The notes beneath the pieces are model-generated. The model worked only from the letters and a program-made list of their open reading frames with translations, was not told the origin of the DNA and searched no databases. A stretch of DNA of 31,797 nt from an uncultured Gilliamella sp. GTDB lineage: Bacteria > Pseudomonadota > Gammaproteobacteria > Enterobacterales > Enterobacteriaceae. Both the position numbers and the translations under genes were made by a program. Below, piece by piece: positions 1-7,192 of the stretch. The stretch covers positions 1 through 31,797 of the forward strand of contig CALYQY010000017.1 in assembly GCA_945291235.1 (NCBI GenBank). The letters run 5' to 3'. Within the stretch, counting starts at the first letter, position 1. Each line of letters starts with the position of its first letter.

Positions 1-1
1 A

Positions 2-859
2 CGGGCGTTACGTTTGCTTGAACATGTAGCGGGTGAGATTTCGCCCGAAATTGTCATTGCGTTACAGTCTCTTGATTCTACTATTGATGATAAACGCAAG
101 CAGGTTGCTTTATTGCGTGATCAACTGGCTCATTTGGACTCGCCTGAAGCAATAGAGTTAATTCAAGATGCGGATTATTTAATCGATAAGTCAGTTTGGG
201 CAATTGGTGGGGACGGTTGGGCATATGATATTGGTTTTGGTGGACTGGATCATGTAATGAGTTTGACCGATAACGTTAATATTTTGGTATTAGATACACA
301 ATGCTATTCTAATACTGGTGGTCAGCAATCTAAAGCAACGCCAATGGGAGCCGTGTCTAAATTTGCCGATTTAGGTAAACATAAAGCACGTAAAGATTTA
401 GGCGTGAGTGTGATGATGTATGGGCATGTTTATGTTGCGCAAATTGCATTAGGTGCACAGCTTAATCAAACGTTAAAAGCCCTGCAAGAAGCCGAAGCCT
501 ATAACGGCCCATCTTTAGTGATTGCTTATAGCCCTTGCGAAGAACATGGTTATGATTTAGCAAAATCGCATGAACAGATGAAAGATTTAGTTAAATCAGG
601 ATTCTGGCCGCTATATCGTTATGATCCACGACGTACAGCAGAAGGTAAACCTGGTCTGGTGCTTGATTCTAAATCACCAAATAGTGAATTATTATCTAGT
701 ATTTTATTGAAAGAGCAGCGTTTTAGACGTTTAGAAACGTTAGAACCGGTGATTGCCAATACCTTGCATGAACGTTCAACCAAAATGGTAAACGCTAAAT
801 TTAAGTTCTTGCAAATGTTATCGACGTATTCTGATATCGAAACGCCCGCAGACAGCTAA
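2..859 (+). CDS. nifJ: Pyruvate:ferredoxin (flavodoxin) oxidoreductase, C-terminal part
   Basis: The gene enters from the left edge; the frame is open from base 2, so the 5' part is missing and about 285 residues remain. They cover the thiamine-diphosphate domain of PFOR: a GDGWAYDIGFGG block, the LDTQCYSNTGGQ block that binds Mg-ThDP phosphate, and a TPMGAVSKFADLGK block. The YSPCEEHGY motif carries a cysteine that, from family knowledge, should be the last ligand of the proximal 4Fe-4S cluster. The enzyme oxidatively decarboxylates pyruvate to acetyl-CoA and reduces ferredoxin or flavodoxin in the cytoplasm, which fits a microaerobic or fermentative lifestyle. The stop is TAA, followed by two hairpin terminators. 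Nothing looks broken in the visible part. Confidence 0.95.
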   Translation, partial: RALRLLEHVAGEISPEIVIALQSLDSTIDDKRKQVALLRDQLAHLDSPEAIELIQDADYLIDKSVWAIGGDGWAYDIGFGGLDHVMSLTDNVNILVLDTQCYSNTGGQQSKATPMGAVSKFADLGKHKARKDLGVSVMMYGHVYVAQIALGAQLNQTLKALQEAEAYNGPSLVIAYSPCEEHGYDLAKSHEQMKDLVKSGFWPLYRYDPRRTAEGKPGLVLDSKSPNSELLSSILLKEQRFRRLETLEPVIANTLHERSTKMVNAKFKFLQMLSTYSDIETPADS

Positions 860-901
860 TCAATCGCTGTTGTGATTAGAATCATATCATCTTAATTAAG
901 A

Positions 902-940
902 CCATTGCGTATGTTATGCAGCATACGCAATGGCTTTTTA
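902..940 (+). terminator. Rho-independent terminator after nifJ (first of two)
   Basis: A perfect 12-bp stem (ccattgcgtatg at 902-913 with its complement at 922-933) has an 8-nt loop and is followed by a T-run at 935-939. It lies 43 bp after the nifJ stop. Confidence 0.85.
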
Positions 941-948
941 TTCGTGAT

Positions 949-989
949 GCGCTTTAGTGCAAACTAGCACCAGTAAAGTGCGTTTTTTT
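949..989 (+). terminator. Second tandem rho-independent terminator
   Basis: A compound hairpin: outer arms gcgcttta (949-956) and taaagtgc (974-981, one G-U), inner arms gtgc (957-960) and gcac (967-970), a 6-nt loop and a 3-nt bulge, followed by seven T at 983-989. It lies only 9 bp beyond the first terminator and 150 bp upstream of the next gene, so it is either a backup terminator or a shield for the aminotransferase gene. Confidence 0.7.
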
Positions 990-1056
990 AACCAATTTAA
1001 TCGTTATCATCTTCAAAATGGACCATTGTTGACCCTAATTAGGGTATCAATACGCT

Positions 1057-1075
1057 TTTAATGATTATCATTATA
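1057..1075. promoter_or_regulatory. Candidate Fur box
   Basis: Read on the minus strand, this 19-mer matches 16 of 19 positions of the classical Fur consensus (GATAATGATAATCATTATC); the matching core runs ATAATGATAATCATTA. It sits 63 bp upstream of the Tat-signal aminotransferase start, where it could cover a promoter. I see no convincing -10/-35 pair to anchor it; a TTGACC element at 1029-1034 is the best -35-like match. Confidence 0.6.
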
Positions 1076-1138
1076 TTTGGTATGTTTATTGCACTGTTTA
1101 ATTAGCCTGTAAAGAAATCATTAATCGAGAGGTGAAAA

Positions 1139-2326
1139 ATGGTCGCAAATTTGAATATCAACCGTAGAAAACTATTAACGTTGTCTTCCGCTGCAATTGC
1201 AGGTTTGACGGTTAATCAATTACTGGCTAAAGCACATGCACTAGAACAACAAAAAACAGTGTCATATTCGTTACCCATACAAGATAACGTTGTGATACCT
1301 AACCTTAACAATCCCGTTAGACTGAACTTTAATGAAAATGCGCTTGGTATGTCAGGCGCAGCTAAACAAGCAGCCATTGATGCGATTCCTAAAGCAAACC
1401 GTTATGCTAAAGCTGAAATGCCCCTGTTAAATAGACGATTGGCTCAATATCATCATGTAAGCGATGATCACATTTTGCTAACGGCAGGATCATCTGAAGG
1501 TATTCGAAGTTCATTAGCAGCTTATGTGAAACCGGATACACAGTTAGTGATACCAGAATTAACTTATAGTGACGGCGAACATTTTGCTAAAATCTTTAAA
1601 TTAAAGGTAACCAAAGTGCCTTGCTTAGCCGATTGGCAAATTGATATTAAAGGCTTACAAAAAGCGGTTGAGGATTATCAAGGCTCTTCAATCGTTTATT
1701 TAGTCAACCCTAATAATCCTACTTCGACTGTATTTGCCAATAGCAAAATAGAATCATGGTTAACAAGTAAACCCAAAAATACGGTATTTATTGTCGATGA
1801 AGCCTATGCCGAATTCGTCAATGATCCAGCTTTTAAGTCGGTTGATTACTTAATATCGAAGGGGTTTGATAATATCGTTTTACTGAAAACGTTTTCAAAA
1901 ATTCATGCTATGGCTGGTCTACGTGTCGGTTATGTGGTGAGTTCAGCGGATAATATTCGTCATATTGCTCAGTATGTTGCAGGCGAAAAGTTAAATTATT
2001 GCGGTGTCTGTGCGGCTTTAGCGTCAATGGATGATGTCCAGTTTTTAACTTATTCTAAAAAAGCGGTTGATGTGTCACGGACGATTATGGAAAAGACTTT
2101 GTCAGATTTAGGTTTACATTATCTTAAATCTGAAACGAACTTTTTGTTTCATAAAAGCCCCATTGATTTAAAAAAATATCGAGAACTCATGAAACAAAAT
2201 TTTATTTTAATAGGTCGAGATTTTGAGCCTGCCACAAATTGGTGTCGAATATCATTAGGGACACCAAGTGAAATGCTTTATGTTGCAAATGTTATGCGAA
2301 ATTTGAAAAGTCAGTCTTTGATTTAA
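1139..2326 (+). CDS. Tat-exported PLP-dependent aminotransferase (HisC-like, fold type I)
   Basis: This 395-residue protein is an aminotransferase class I/II enzyme closest in layout to histidinol-phosphate aminotransferase. The N-terminus has a twin-arginine signal (NRRKLL, Arg9-Arg10, then a hydrophobic stretch and an AHA site ending near residue 34), so the enzyme is probably folded with its cofactor and exported to the periplasm. Visible fold-type I residues are the NPNNPT loop (190-195), Asp220 in the VDEAYAEF block, the Schiff-base Lys254 in TFSKIHAMAGLRVGY, Arg262, and the carboxylate-binding Arg370. The start is supported by a GAGAGG ribosome site. The gene stands alone between terminators, with a Fur-box match upstream. 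Cytoplasmic HisC has no signal peptide, and no his operon is nearby, so the substrate is unknown and I give no gene symbol. Confidence 0.85.
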   Translation: MVANLNINRRKLLTLSSAAIAGLTVNQLLAKAHALEQQKTVSYSLPIQDNVVIPNLNNPVRLNFNENALGMSGAAKQAAIDAIPKANRYAKAEMPLLNRRLAQYHHVSDDHILLTAGSSEGIRSSLAAYVKPDTQLVIPELTYSDGEHFAKIFKLKVTKVPCLADWQIDIKGLQKAVEDYQGSSIVYLVNPNNPTSTVFANSKIESWLTSKPKNTVFIVDEAYAEFVNDPAFKSVDYLISKGFDNIVLLKTFSKIHAMAGLRVGYVVSSADNIRHIAQYVAGEKLNYCGVCAALASMDDVQFLTYSKKAVDVSRTIMEKTLSDLGLHYLKSETNFLFHKSPIDLKKYRELMKQNFILIGRDFEPATNWCRISLGTPSEMLYVANVMRNLKSQSLI

Positions 2327-2356
2327 GTTGAAATTACTGATTGTGCTGATAGTATC

Positions 2357-2392
2357 ATGCTCACTTGTCATGATGTGATGAGTGAGCATTTT
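2357..2392 (+). terminator. Terminator after the aminotransferase gene
   Basis: Perfect 9-bp arms atgctcact (2357-2365) and agtgagcat (2381-2389) with a 15-nt loop, followed by TTTT. The gene on the other side is convergent. Confidence 0.65.
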
Positions 2393-2400
2393 AGTCGTTT

Positions 2401-2934
2401 TTAAATATCATTTATTCGTCTTGCCATCCAATAGCGCTGTTTCCAATAAGACTCATTTAAATTGGAATAGATGACACCTTTCGACGTCGAGGCATGTAAA
2501 AATTTTCCATCCGTGTAATAGATGCCGACATGTAATCCACTACCCCGTCCACCGGTTTTGAAAAAGACTAAATCTCCCGCTTTGGGTTTCGTCACTTTAT
2601 AACCTAGTTTAGCTTGTTCAGCTGCACTTCTTGGCAATCGTTTAGCTAGTTTATTTTTAAAGAAGTTCATGACTAAAGCTGAACAATCGCTCCCGGCTAG
2701 GGTTGTTCCACCATAACGGTATGGCGTACCTTGCCATTTTTTGTAATGGGATTCTATTTTAGCTAACATAGCCGTTTCTGATCTGAGCGTATTTGAGGTC
2801 ACTTGTCCCCGACTACTGCTACAGCCAAATAGCATAAACATAGATAAAATTAACGTGAGAATAAAACAACGTTTCCTTAGACTAAAACAACTGCTTAGCA
2901 ACGTCACGTATCGTTGATTGCCTTTTTTTGTCAT
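2401..2934 (-). CDS. NlpC/P60-family lipoprotein, MepS (Spr)-like peptidoglycan endopeptidase
   Basis: The 177-residue precursor has a hydrophobic segment ending in a lipobox (LFGC, lipidated Cys38), after an unusually long basic n-region of about 22 residues. The NlpC/P60 domain fills residues 58-175, with catalytic Cys84 in GSDCSAL, His135 in LHVGIYY and His147 in FLHAST. Family members cut murein cross-links or stem peptides from the envelope side. The ATG at 2934 is preceded by an AAGGGA ribosome site and overlaps the end of the upstream GTPase gene by 53 bp, so the two are probably cotranscribed. An in-frame GTG nine codons in is a less likely start. The fold call is firm; which murein bond it cuts is not visible. 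Confidence 0.85.
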   Translation of the reverse strand: MTKKGNQRYVTLLSSCFSLRKRCFILTLILSMFMLFGCSSSRGQVTSNTLRSETAMLAKIESHYKKWQGTPYRYGGTTLAGSDCSALVMNFFKNKLAKRLPRSAAEQAKLGYKVTKPKAGDLVFFKTGGRGSGLHVGIYYTDGKFLHASTSKGVIYSNLNESYWKQRYWMARRINDI

Positions 2935-4240
2935 ATCTTTTGGTTCCCTTGTTTAAGTTTGACCATTGTGAATAACGTCTTGCAACTTTTAGACTTTTGG
3001 GTAATACACCCTTTTCCCATTCGCTATTATCCAAATTAGACAATTGAATCGGGTCGGTATTTGCATGACTACGATTATTCAAATTTTCTTTAAGACGAAT
3101 TAATCGCAATGAAAGAAAACAGATAATTGCATCGTCAACACTTAATTTACTGTATCCAGATAGCTGGTAGCGCATTCTAGATCCGTAATGTTTGGCCGTT
3201 TGCATTAGCGTACCTACAGCACCACCAATTAACGCAGCAGATCCGAAGGTCAATCCTCCGGTTGCTAAGTCGATGCTTGCACCGATAGTGGCTCCCGATA
3301 CAAAACCTTTGGTTAAATGAACGCCCATGCTTTTTAACGCATCAATATTAAAAAGATCCGCTTTGTAGCGCCCTTTAATTAAGGGTAAACCTTGTTCGCT
3401 TTCGTGCTCAGCATCAAATTGATAAAGCGATAATAATTCATCAATTGCTTTTTGTTCTCGCTTTCTTACTTTATTTTGCATATCAACTATGGCTTGTTTA
3501 TCATCTGTTTTCGCCATTTGATAAAATGCAGTCACATCAACCAGTGTTTCTGCTATAATTAAGTTAGCGCTTTGGTTGCGAGAGTCTCGTAATTCGGTTA
3601 TCTTATTTAGCCATTCATCTAAAATAGCTTTAGCTGGCTCTATCATAAGCGCAAGGCTTTTGTACAATCTTTCTTCACCGTCCAATGGTGGCACGATCGC
3701 GTCGAACCTTATGATAGCATGTATCCCGACTCGTGAAAGTAACATTTTCCATTCTTTTTCATTCTGATTTTGTTGTGCAGTAAAATTTAACACCGCTAAA
3801 ATAGGTTTATCACTATTGGCTAAGATAGCTAATTCATCATGAAATTTAGGTAGTATAGGCTCTCTCACATCAATAACATAGATAGCTGCATCACTATTTA
3901 GGAGTTGTTTTATAACTTTTGCTTCTTGGTTAAATTGGTTTTCTGCCTCTGGACTTTGTAAAAAAATCGTTAATTTATCAATGCCGTCAAGTTTATGATT
4001 GGTAGGCAAAAGTTGATTAATGTAGTCGTATAGAGCCAAGCTATCTTCTAAACCAGGTGTATCATAAAAAATAATCGATTTTTGATTGCCTAGTTTTATT
4101 TTTATAGATTCGACATGCCTTGTTGTGCCAGGTTTATTCGAAACCTCACCAAAATGACTATTGCGAATTAATGTCCGTAATAATGAGGTTTTACCAACAT
4201 TAGCATGACCAACAACGGCTAATTTTAATGTTGTTAACAT
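2882..4240 (-). CDS. GTPase with C-terminal DUF3482 domain
   Basis: The 452-residue protein begins with a TRAFAC-class GTPase domain: the P-loop GHANVGKTS (11-19), the switch-I threonines in PGTTRH (38-42), the G3 motif DTPGL (60-64), and LNFTAQQ at 151-157, where a Thr replaces the usual Lys of NKxD. The rest matches the DUF3482 family, whose function is not established. It includes a glycine-rich, small-residue segment around 310-350 that could insert into or pack against a membrane. The gene starts one base after the DUF2868 stop and runs 53 bp into the NlpC lipoprotein gene, indicating one transcript with translational coupling. The DUF2868/DUF3482 pairing is known from other Proteobacteria. 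Confidence 0.85.
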   Translation of the reverse strand: MLTTLKLAVVGHANVGKTSLLRTLIRNSHFGEVSNKPGTTRHVESIKIKLGNQKSIIFYDTPGLEDSLALYDYINQLLPTNHKLDGIDKLTIFLQSPEAENQFNQEAKVIKQLLNSDAAIYVIDVREPILPKFHDELAILANSDKPILAVLNFTAQQNQNEKEWKMLLSRVGIHAIIRFDAIVPPLDGEERLYKSLALMIEPAKAILDEWLNKITELRDSRNQSANLIIAETLVDVTAFYQMAKTDDKQAIVDMQNKVRKREQKAIDELLSLYQFDAEHESEQGLPLIKGRYKADLFNIDALKSMGVHLTKGFVSGATIGASIDLATGGLTFGSAALIGGAVGTLMQTAKHYGSRMRYQLSGYSKLSVDDAIICFLSLRLIRLKENLNNRSHANTDPIQLSNLDNSEWEKGVLPKSLKVARRYSQWSNLNKGTKRYDKKRQSTIRDVAKQLF

Positions 4241-4241
4241 T

Positions 4242-5546
4242 TTACAGTTCCTCTTTTAACCATGAGGGTTGAGCAAACTCAAACGGTAAAGATTGCCAGT
4301 TGTTAAGTTGGTGACCTTGATTGATGAACCAAATACGGTTTTGTTGCGATTTTTCAGTTAATTGACTAAGTAAATTTAATACTCCTCGATCGGGTGATCG
4401 GTCGGTATCAATAGCGATTAATAATTTTTTAGCTGGGTTTATTTGAAGATAATCTAAAATTTGTTTGCGCTGTTCACGCGTATTTACAAAACCTAAAAAG
4501 GTAACAGATGCTGGCGGTGTCCAGCTTTCAGGAATATCTACCGCAACTAAAAAAATTCCTTCGCCATTGTTTATAAAATGTTTGGTTAAATCAATATTAA
4601 GATCTTGTTTATGCGTATCTTCATCCACAACGTGGATTGAAATCGGTTGTAAATCATTAGCCAAAATTTGATATTCAGGTAAATTTAAATTCAATTTTAC
4701 TTTACGGCAACTGACTATCCAGTTAATACCGCAAATGATCATGCAAATAAAACGTACTGCTAATCCGTAAACAATAAACACGCCAAGTAACCAAATCGCC
4801 CACGCCGATCGAACTTCGCTAGCATTAAGTGCGCGTTCACTGTATCGAATAATCTCATCTTGCGGAATTGAAAACCCAAATATTGAAGGTAACAACCCTA
4901 GATAATGGGTCAGTTGTATAATTGCATCGGGGTTTAATAGGGTTGATTTCCATTCAAAACTGTAATGTTGTGTCGAAAACAAAACCACCAGTACAACAAG
5001 GGCAAAGCTTAATATGATTGTCCAAAAAAGATTAAGGACAAACCCAATTAGCCAGCGGATTTTACCCCCAAACAGTTGTACAAAAGCAGGAATCAGTTCT
5101 TGTATGGTCTTTTTTTGAGATAGCTTTTTAGCTAACCATAACCAACAATGAATAAGAATACTTCCGCCCATATTGGAAAAGAAAAAAAAGGAACAAACCC
5201 AGATTAAAAAGGTGATGAGGTGAACGCCTAATAAGCTGAAAAGTGCCCAGTATAAATTAACAGGGTTTTGATTGAGTGCGCTAAACGCTAATGTCACGCC
5301 TAAAAAAACGGAAAGTAACAGGAGCAGAACAAAAGAAATTTTTATCGCATGCAGTAATAGCGTTTGTGCAGTATAAAGTCCATTTTGCTTAGACAACATC
5401 ACCGCTCGTAGGATAATTCGATCGGATAATGATGATTGTGTAGCCCTTGCCTTTCGATTGATGTCTTGATCGGCATATCGACCTGATTCATTTTCAATCA
5501 AGCGTATCGTTTCAGCAAGCCATAAAGATTTTAACTTTTCTCGCAT
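4242..5546 (-). CDS. DUF2868 polytopic membrane protein
   Basis: A 434-residue inner-membrane protein of the DUF2868 family. The N-terminus (LAETIRLIENESGR) is a conserved cytoplasmic segment of the family. Four hydrophobic stretches are visible, at about residues 64-93, 100-126, 166-189 and 249-281, followed by a soluble C-terminal domain of about 150 residues. It is the first gene of a minus-strand unit and its TAA lies one base before the start of the GTPase gene. By its pairing with the GTPase it is probably the membrane partner or effector of a nucleotide-controlled complex; that is inference. Its start has no strong ribosome site. The function is unknown. Confidence 0.8.
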   Translation of the reverse strand: MREKLKSLWLAETIRLIENESGRYADQDINRKARATQSSLSDRIILRAVMLSKQNGLYTAQTLLLHAIKISFVLLLLLSVFLGVTLAFSALNQNPVNLYWALFSLLGVHLITFLIWVCSFFFFSNMGGSILIHCWLWLAKKLSQKKTIQELIPAFVQLFGGKIRWLIGFVLNLFWTIILSFALVVLVVLFSTQHYSFEWKSTLLNPDAIIQLTHYLGLLPSIFGFSIPQDEIIRYSERALNASEVRSAWAIWLLGVFIVYGLAVRFICMIICGINWIVSCRKVKLNLNLPEYQILANDLQPISIHVVDEDTHKQDLNIDLTKHFINNGEGIFLVAVDIPESWTPPASVTFLGFVNTREQRKQILDYLQINPAKKLLIAIDTDRSPDRGVLNLLSQLTEKSQQNRIWFINQGHQLNNWQSLPFEFAQPSWLKEEL

Positions 5547-5577
5547 TATACTTATCTTAAAATGAGATTAATGAAGC

Positions 5578-5605
5578 ATAAAAGAAACGCGACTTAAGTC
5601 GCGTT
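5578..5605 (-). terminator. Rho-independent terminator of zapB
   Basis: A perfect 20-bp palindrome (aacgcgacttaagtcgcgtt, 5586-5605) forms an 8-bp stem with a ttaa loop. On the minus strand it is followed by TTTCTTTTA, right after the zapB stop. Confidence 0.8.
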
Positions 5606-5621
5606 GTGTAAGTTAAATATA

Positions 5622-5867
5622 TTACTGTGCTATTTCACCAATTTTACTTAATAAAGTTTGAATACGTTGTTGCCAAACTTGTTGATCTTGTTTTAATTTT
5701 TCGTTTTCATCACGTAGTGCTTTCATTTCGTCTGAACTGTCATTAATCAACTGTTCTAATTCTTGATTTCCTTGTTTTAACGTTGCAATCTCTTGTTGTA
5801 ATGTACTGATAGTATTCACAGTATGTTGGATTTTATTTTCCAATTGATTCAATATTTCTAATGACAT
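5622..5867 (-). CDS. zapB: Cell division protein ZapB
   Basis: An 81-residue protein that is coiled coil throughout, with heptad-spaced Leu/Ile (LEILNQLENKI onward). Its length and ends (MSLE start, QQRIQTLL near the C-terminus) match enterobacterial ZapB. ZapB polymerises at midcell, is recruited to the Z ring by ZapA, and links division to the MatP-bound terminus. A GAGGA ribosome site precedes the start. It is divergent from tpiA, with about 100 bp between them, and has its own terminator. A minus-strand TATAAT at 5910-5915 is a candidate -10 element. Confidence 0.93.
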   Translation of the reverse strand: MSLEILNQLENKIQHTVNTISTLQQEIATLKQGNQELEQLINDSSDEMKALRDENEKLKQDQQVWQQRIQTLLSKIGEIAQ

Positions 5868-5896
5868 ATTTTTCCTCAGACTTTATTTACTTGGTG

Positions 5897-5902
5897 TATA
5901 AT
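5897..5902 (+). promoter_or_regulatory. Candidate -10 element for tpiA
   Basis: A perfect TATAAT lies 65 bp upstream of the tpiA start, within the zapB-tpiA divergent region. No good -35 is seen at the expected distance. A second TATAAT faces the other way at 5910-5915 for zapB, so the two promoters probably overlap. Confidence 0.45.
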
Positions 5903-5967
5903 GTCTACTATTATAACGAATTCATTCTAAAATCAACACCTTTTTAAAATTTAAGTTGGAGAAAATT

Positions 5968-6732
5968 ATGCGTAAACCTCTCGTGATGGGTAACTGGAAA
6001 CTCAATGGTAGTATTGAAATGGCTAAAAACTTAGTTGCCGAACTAAGAAATGAGCTATCTACGGATGTCGAATGTGATGTTGCGATCGCTCCACCAGTCG
6101 TTTATTTAGATTTTGTTAAACACCAATTAGGTGGATCAAATATTCTTTTAGGCGCTCAAGATGTCGGAATTAATTTATCTGGCGCTTATACTGGTGAAGT
6201 ATCTGTCAACATGCTAAAAGAAGTTGGGGTCACGCATATTATTATTGGTCATTCTGAACGTCGTACTTATCATAAAGAATCAGATGAATTTATCGCTAAA
6301 AAATTTGGTGTCATTAAAGAAGCAGGTTTAATTCCTGTACTTTGTATTGGTGAAACCGAAGCCGAAAACGAAGCGGGTCAAACTCAAACTGTTTGTGCTC
6401 GTCAGATTGATGCGGTGATTAATGCATTAGGTGTTCAAGCTTTCAATGGCGCAGTTATTGCTTATGAACCTGTATGGGCAATTGGTACAGGCAAATCAGC
6501 GACGCCTGCACAAGCTCAAGCTGTTCATAAATTTATTCGTGACCATATTGCAAAACAAGATGCAAAAGTAGCTGAACAAGTCATTATTCAATACGGTGGT
6601 TCGGTCAATGATAAAAATGCCGCTGAGCTATTTACTCAACCAGATATTGATGGTGCATTAGTGGGTGGCGCATCATTAAAAGCAGATGCATTTGCAGCTA
6701 TTGTTAAAGCAGCGGAAAAAGCAAAGAATTAA
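5968..6732 (+). CDS. tpiA: Triose-phosphate isomerase
   Basis: Cytoplasmic glycolytic enzyme that interconverts dihydroxyacetone phosphate and glyceraldehyde 3-phosphate. From the ATG at 5968 the product is 254 residues, the normal length, and begins [15 protein letters not shown]. The catalytic residues fall on the textbook numbers: Lys11, His95 in IIGHSERR, and Glu167 in [11 protein letters not shown]; the phosphate-gripping YGGSV and GGASL loops are near the C-terminus. A TTGGAGA ribosome site at 5956-5962 supports this start over an in-frame codon four residues upstream. It is monocistronic, with a strong terminator. Confidence 0.97.
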   Translation: MRKPLVMGNWKLNGSIEMAKNLVAELRNELSTDVECDVAIAPPVVYLDFVKHQLGGSNILLGAQDVGINLSGAYTGEVSVNMLKEVGVTHIIIGHSERRTYHKESDEFIAKKFGVIKEAGLIPVLCIGETEAENEAGQTQTVCARQIDAVINALGVQAFNGAVIAYEPVWAIGTGKSATPAQAQAVHKFIRDHIAKQDAKVAEQVIIQYGGSVNDKNAAELFTQPDIDGALVGGASLKADAFAAIVKAAEKAKN

Positions 6733-6758
6733 TTTTTTTAAAACTTAACAATAAGATA

Positions 6759-6781
6759 AAAGACGCCAGATTGGCGTCTTT
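6759..6781. terminator. Bidirectional terminator between tpiA and the Ner-like gene
   Basis: A perfect 10-bp stem (aaagacgcca and tggcgtcttt) with a 3-nt loop. T-runs are present on both strands, so it can end both tpiA and the convergent Ner-like gene. Confidence 0.8.
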
Positions 6782-6800
6782 CAATAGAAACTTAAATAAT

Positions 6801-7040
6801 TTATTTATATTTAACTTTATTTGATTTTGAGTTATATCGAGAAGGCCAAATTTTTTCAGCAGGAACTTTTAAATATTCTGAAATAATATGTTCATACTTA
6901 GGACAATGACGATAAAGTGCGTTTCGTAGAGTATCAGCTTGCAAGCCACTCGCACGAGATAGACCTCTTAAATTTCCACCTCTAATTTTAATTTCGCCTA
7001 CTACTCTTGATGGAGTCCAGTCTTGATCTTGTTCGCTCAT
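6801..7040 (-). CDS. Ner/Nlp(SfsB)-like helix-turn-helix regulator
   Basis: A 79-residue DNA-binding protein of the Ner family (phage Mu Ner, E. coli Nlp/SfsB). Family marks are the DW-TP opening, the helix-turn-helix around GLSRASGLQADTLRNAL (26-42), and the KIWPSRY block (63-69). The start at 7040 is chosen because AGAGGA lies seven bases upstream; the longer reading to 7124 has no ribosome site and an unrelated N-terminus. In Mu, Ner is the early regulator that is divergent from the repressor gene, and the neighbour here is a divergent CI-like repressor. No other phage gene is adjacent. Confidence 0.85.
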   Translation of the reverse strand: MSEQDQDWTPSRVVGEIKIRGGNLRGLSRASGLQADTLRNALYRHCPKYEHIISEYLKVPAEKIWPSRYNSKSNKVKYK

Positions 7041-7192
7041 TATGAGATCCTCTATAAGTTTATTTTTATTGCTATCCAAAAGATTATCGGTATACAACAC
7101 TAGCATGGTGTAAATTCCAAGCAAAAGAATAACACATAAAAAAACGAATTAAAACAAGAAAAATAAAAAATAACGCAAAATGGATTATAAAA

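Noticed and set aside
974..983. AAAGTGCG, similar to the Pasteurellaceae DNA uptake core, also seen near 6915 and in part near 4830.
   Set aside because: Only a few copies in 32 kb, about what chance gives, and none has the full AAGTGCGGT with its flanks.
5540..5546. TATAAT overlapping the DUF2868 start codon on the minus strand.
   Set aside because: A -10 there would start transcription inside the gene; the N-terminal residues it would lose fit the family, so it is probably chance.
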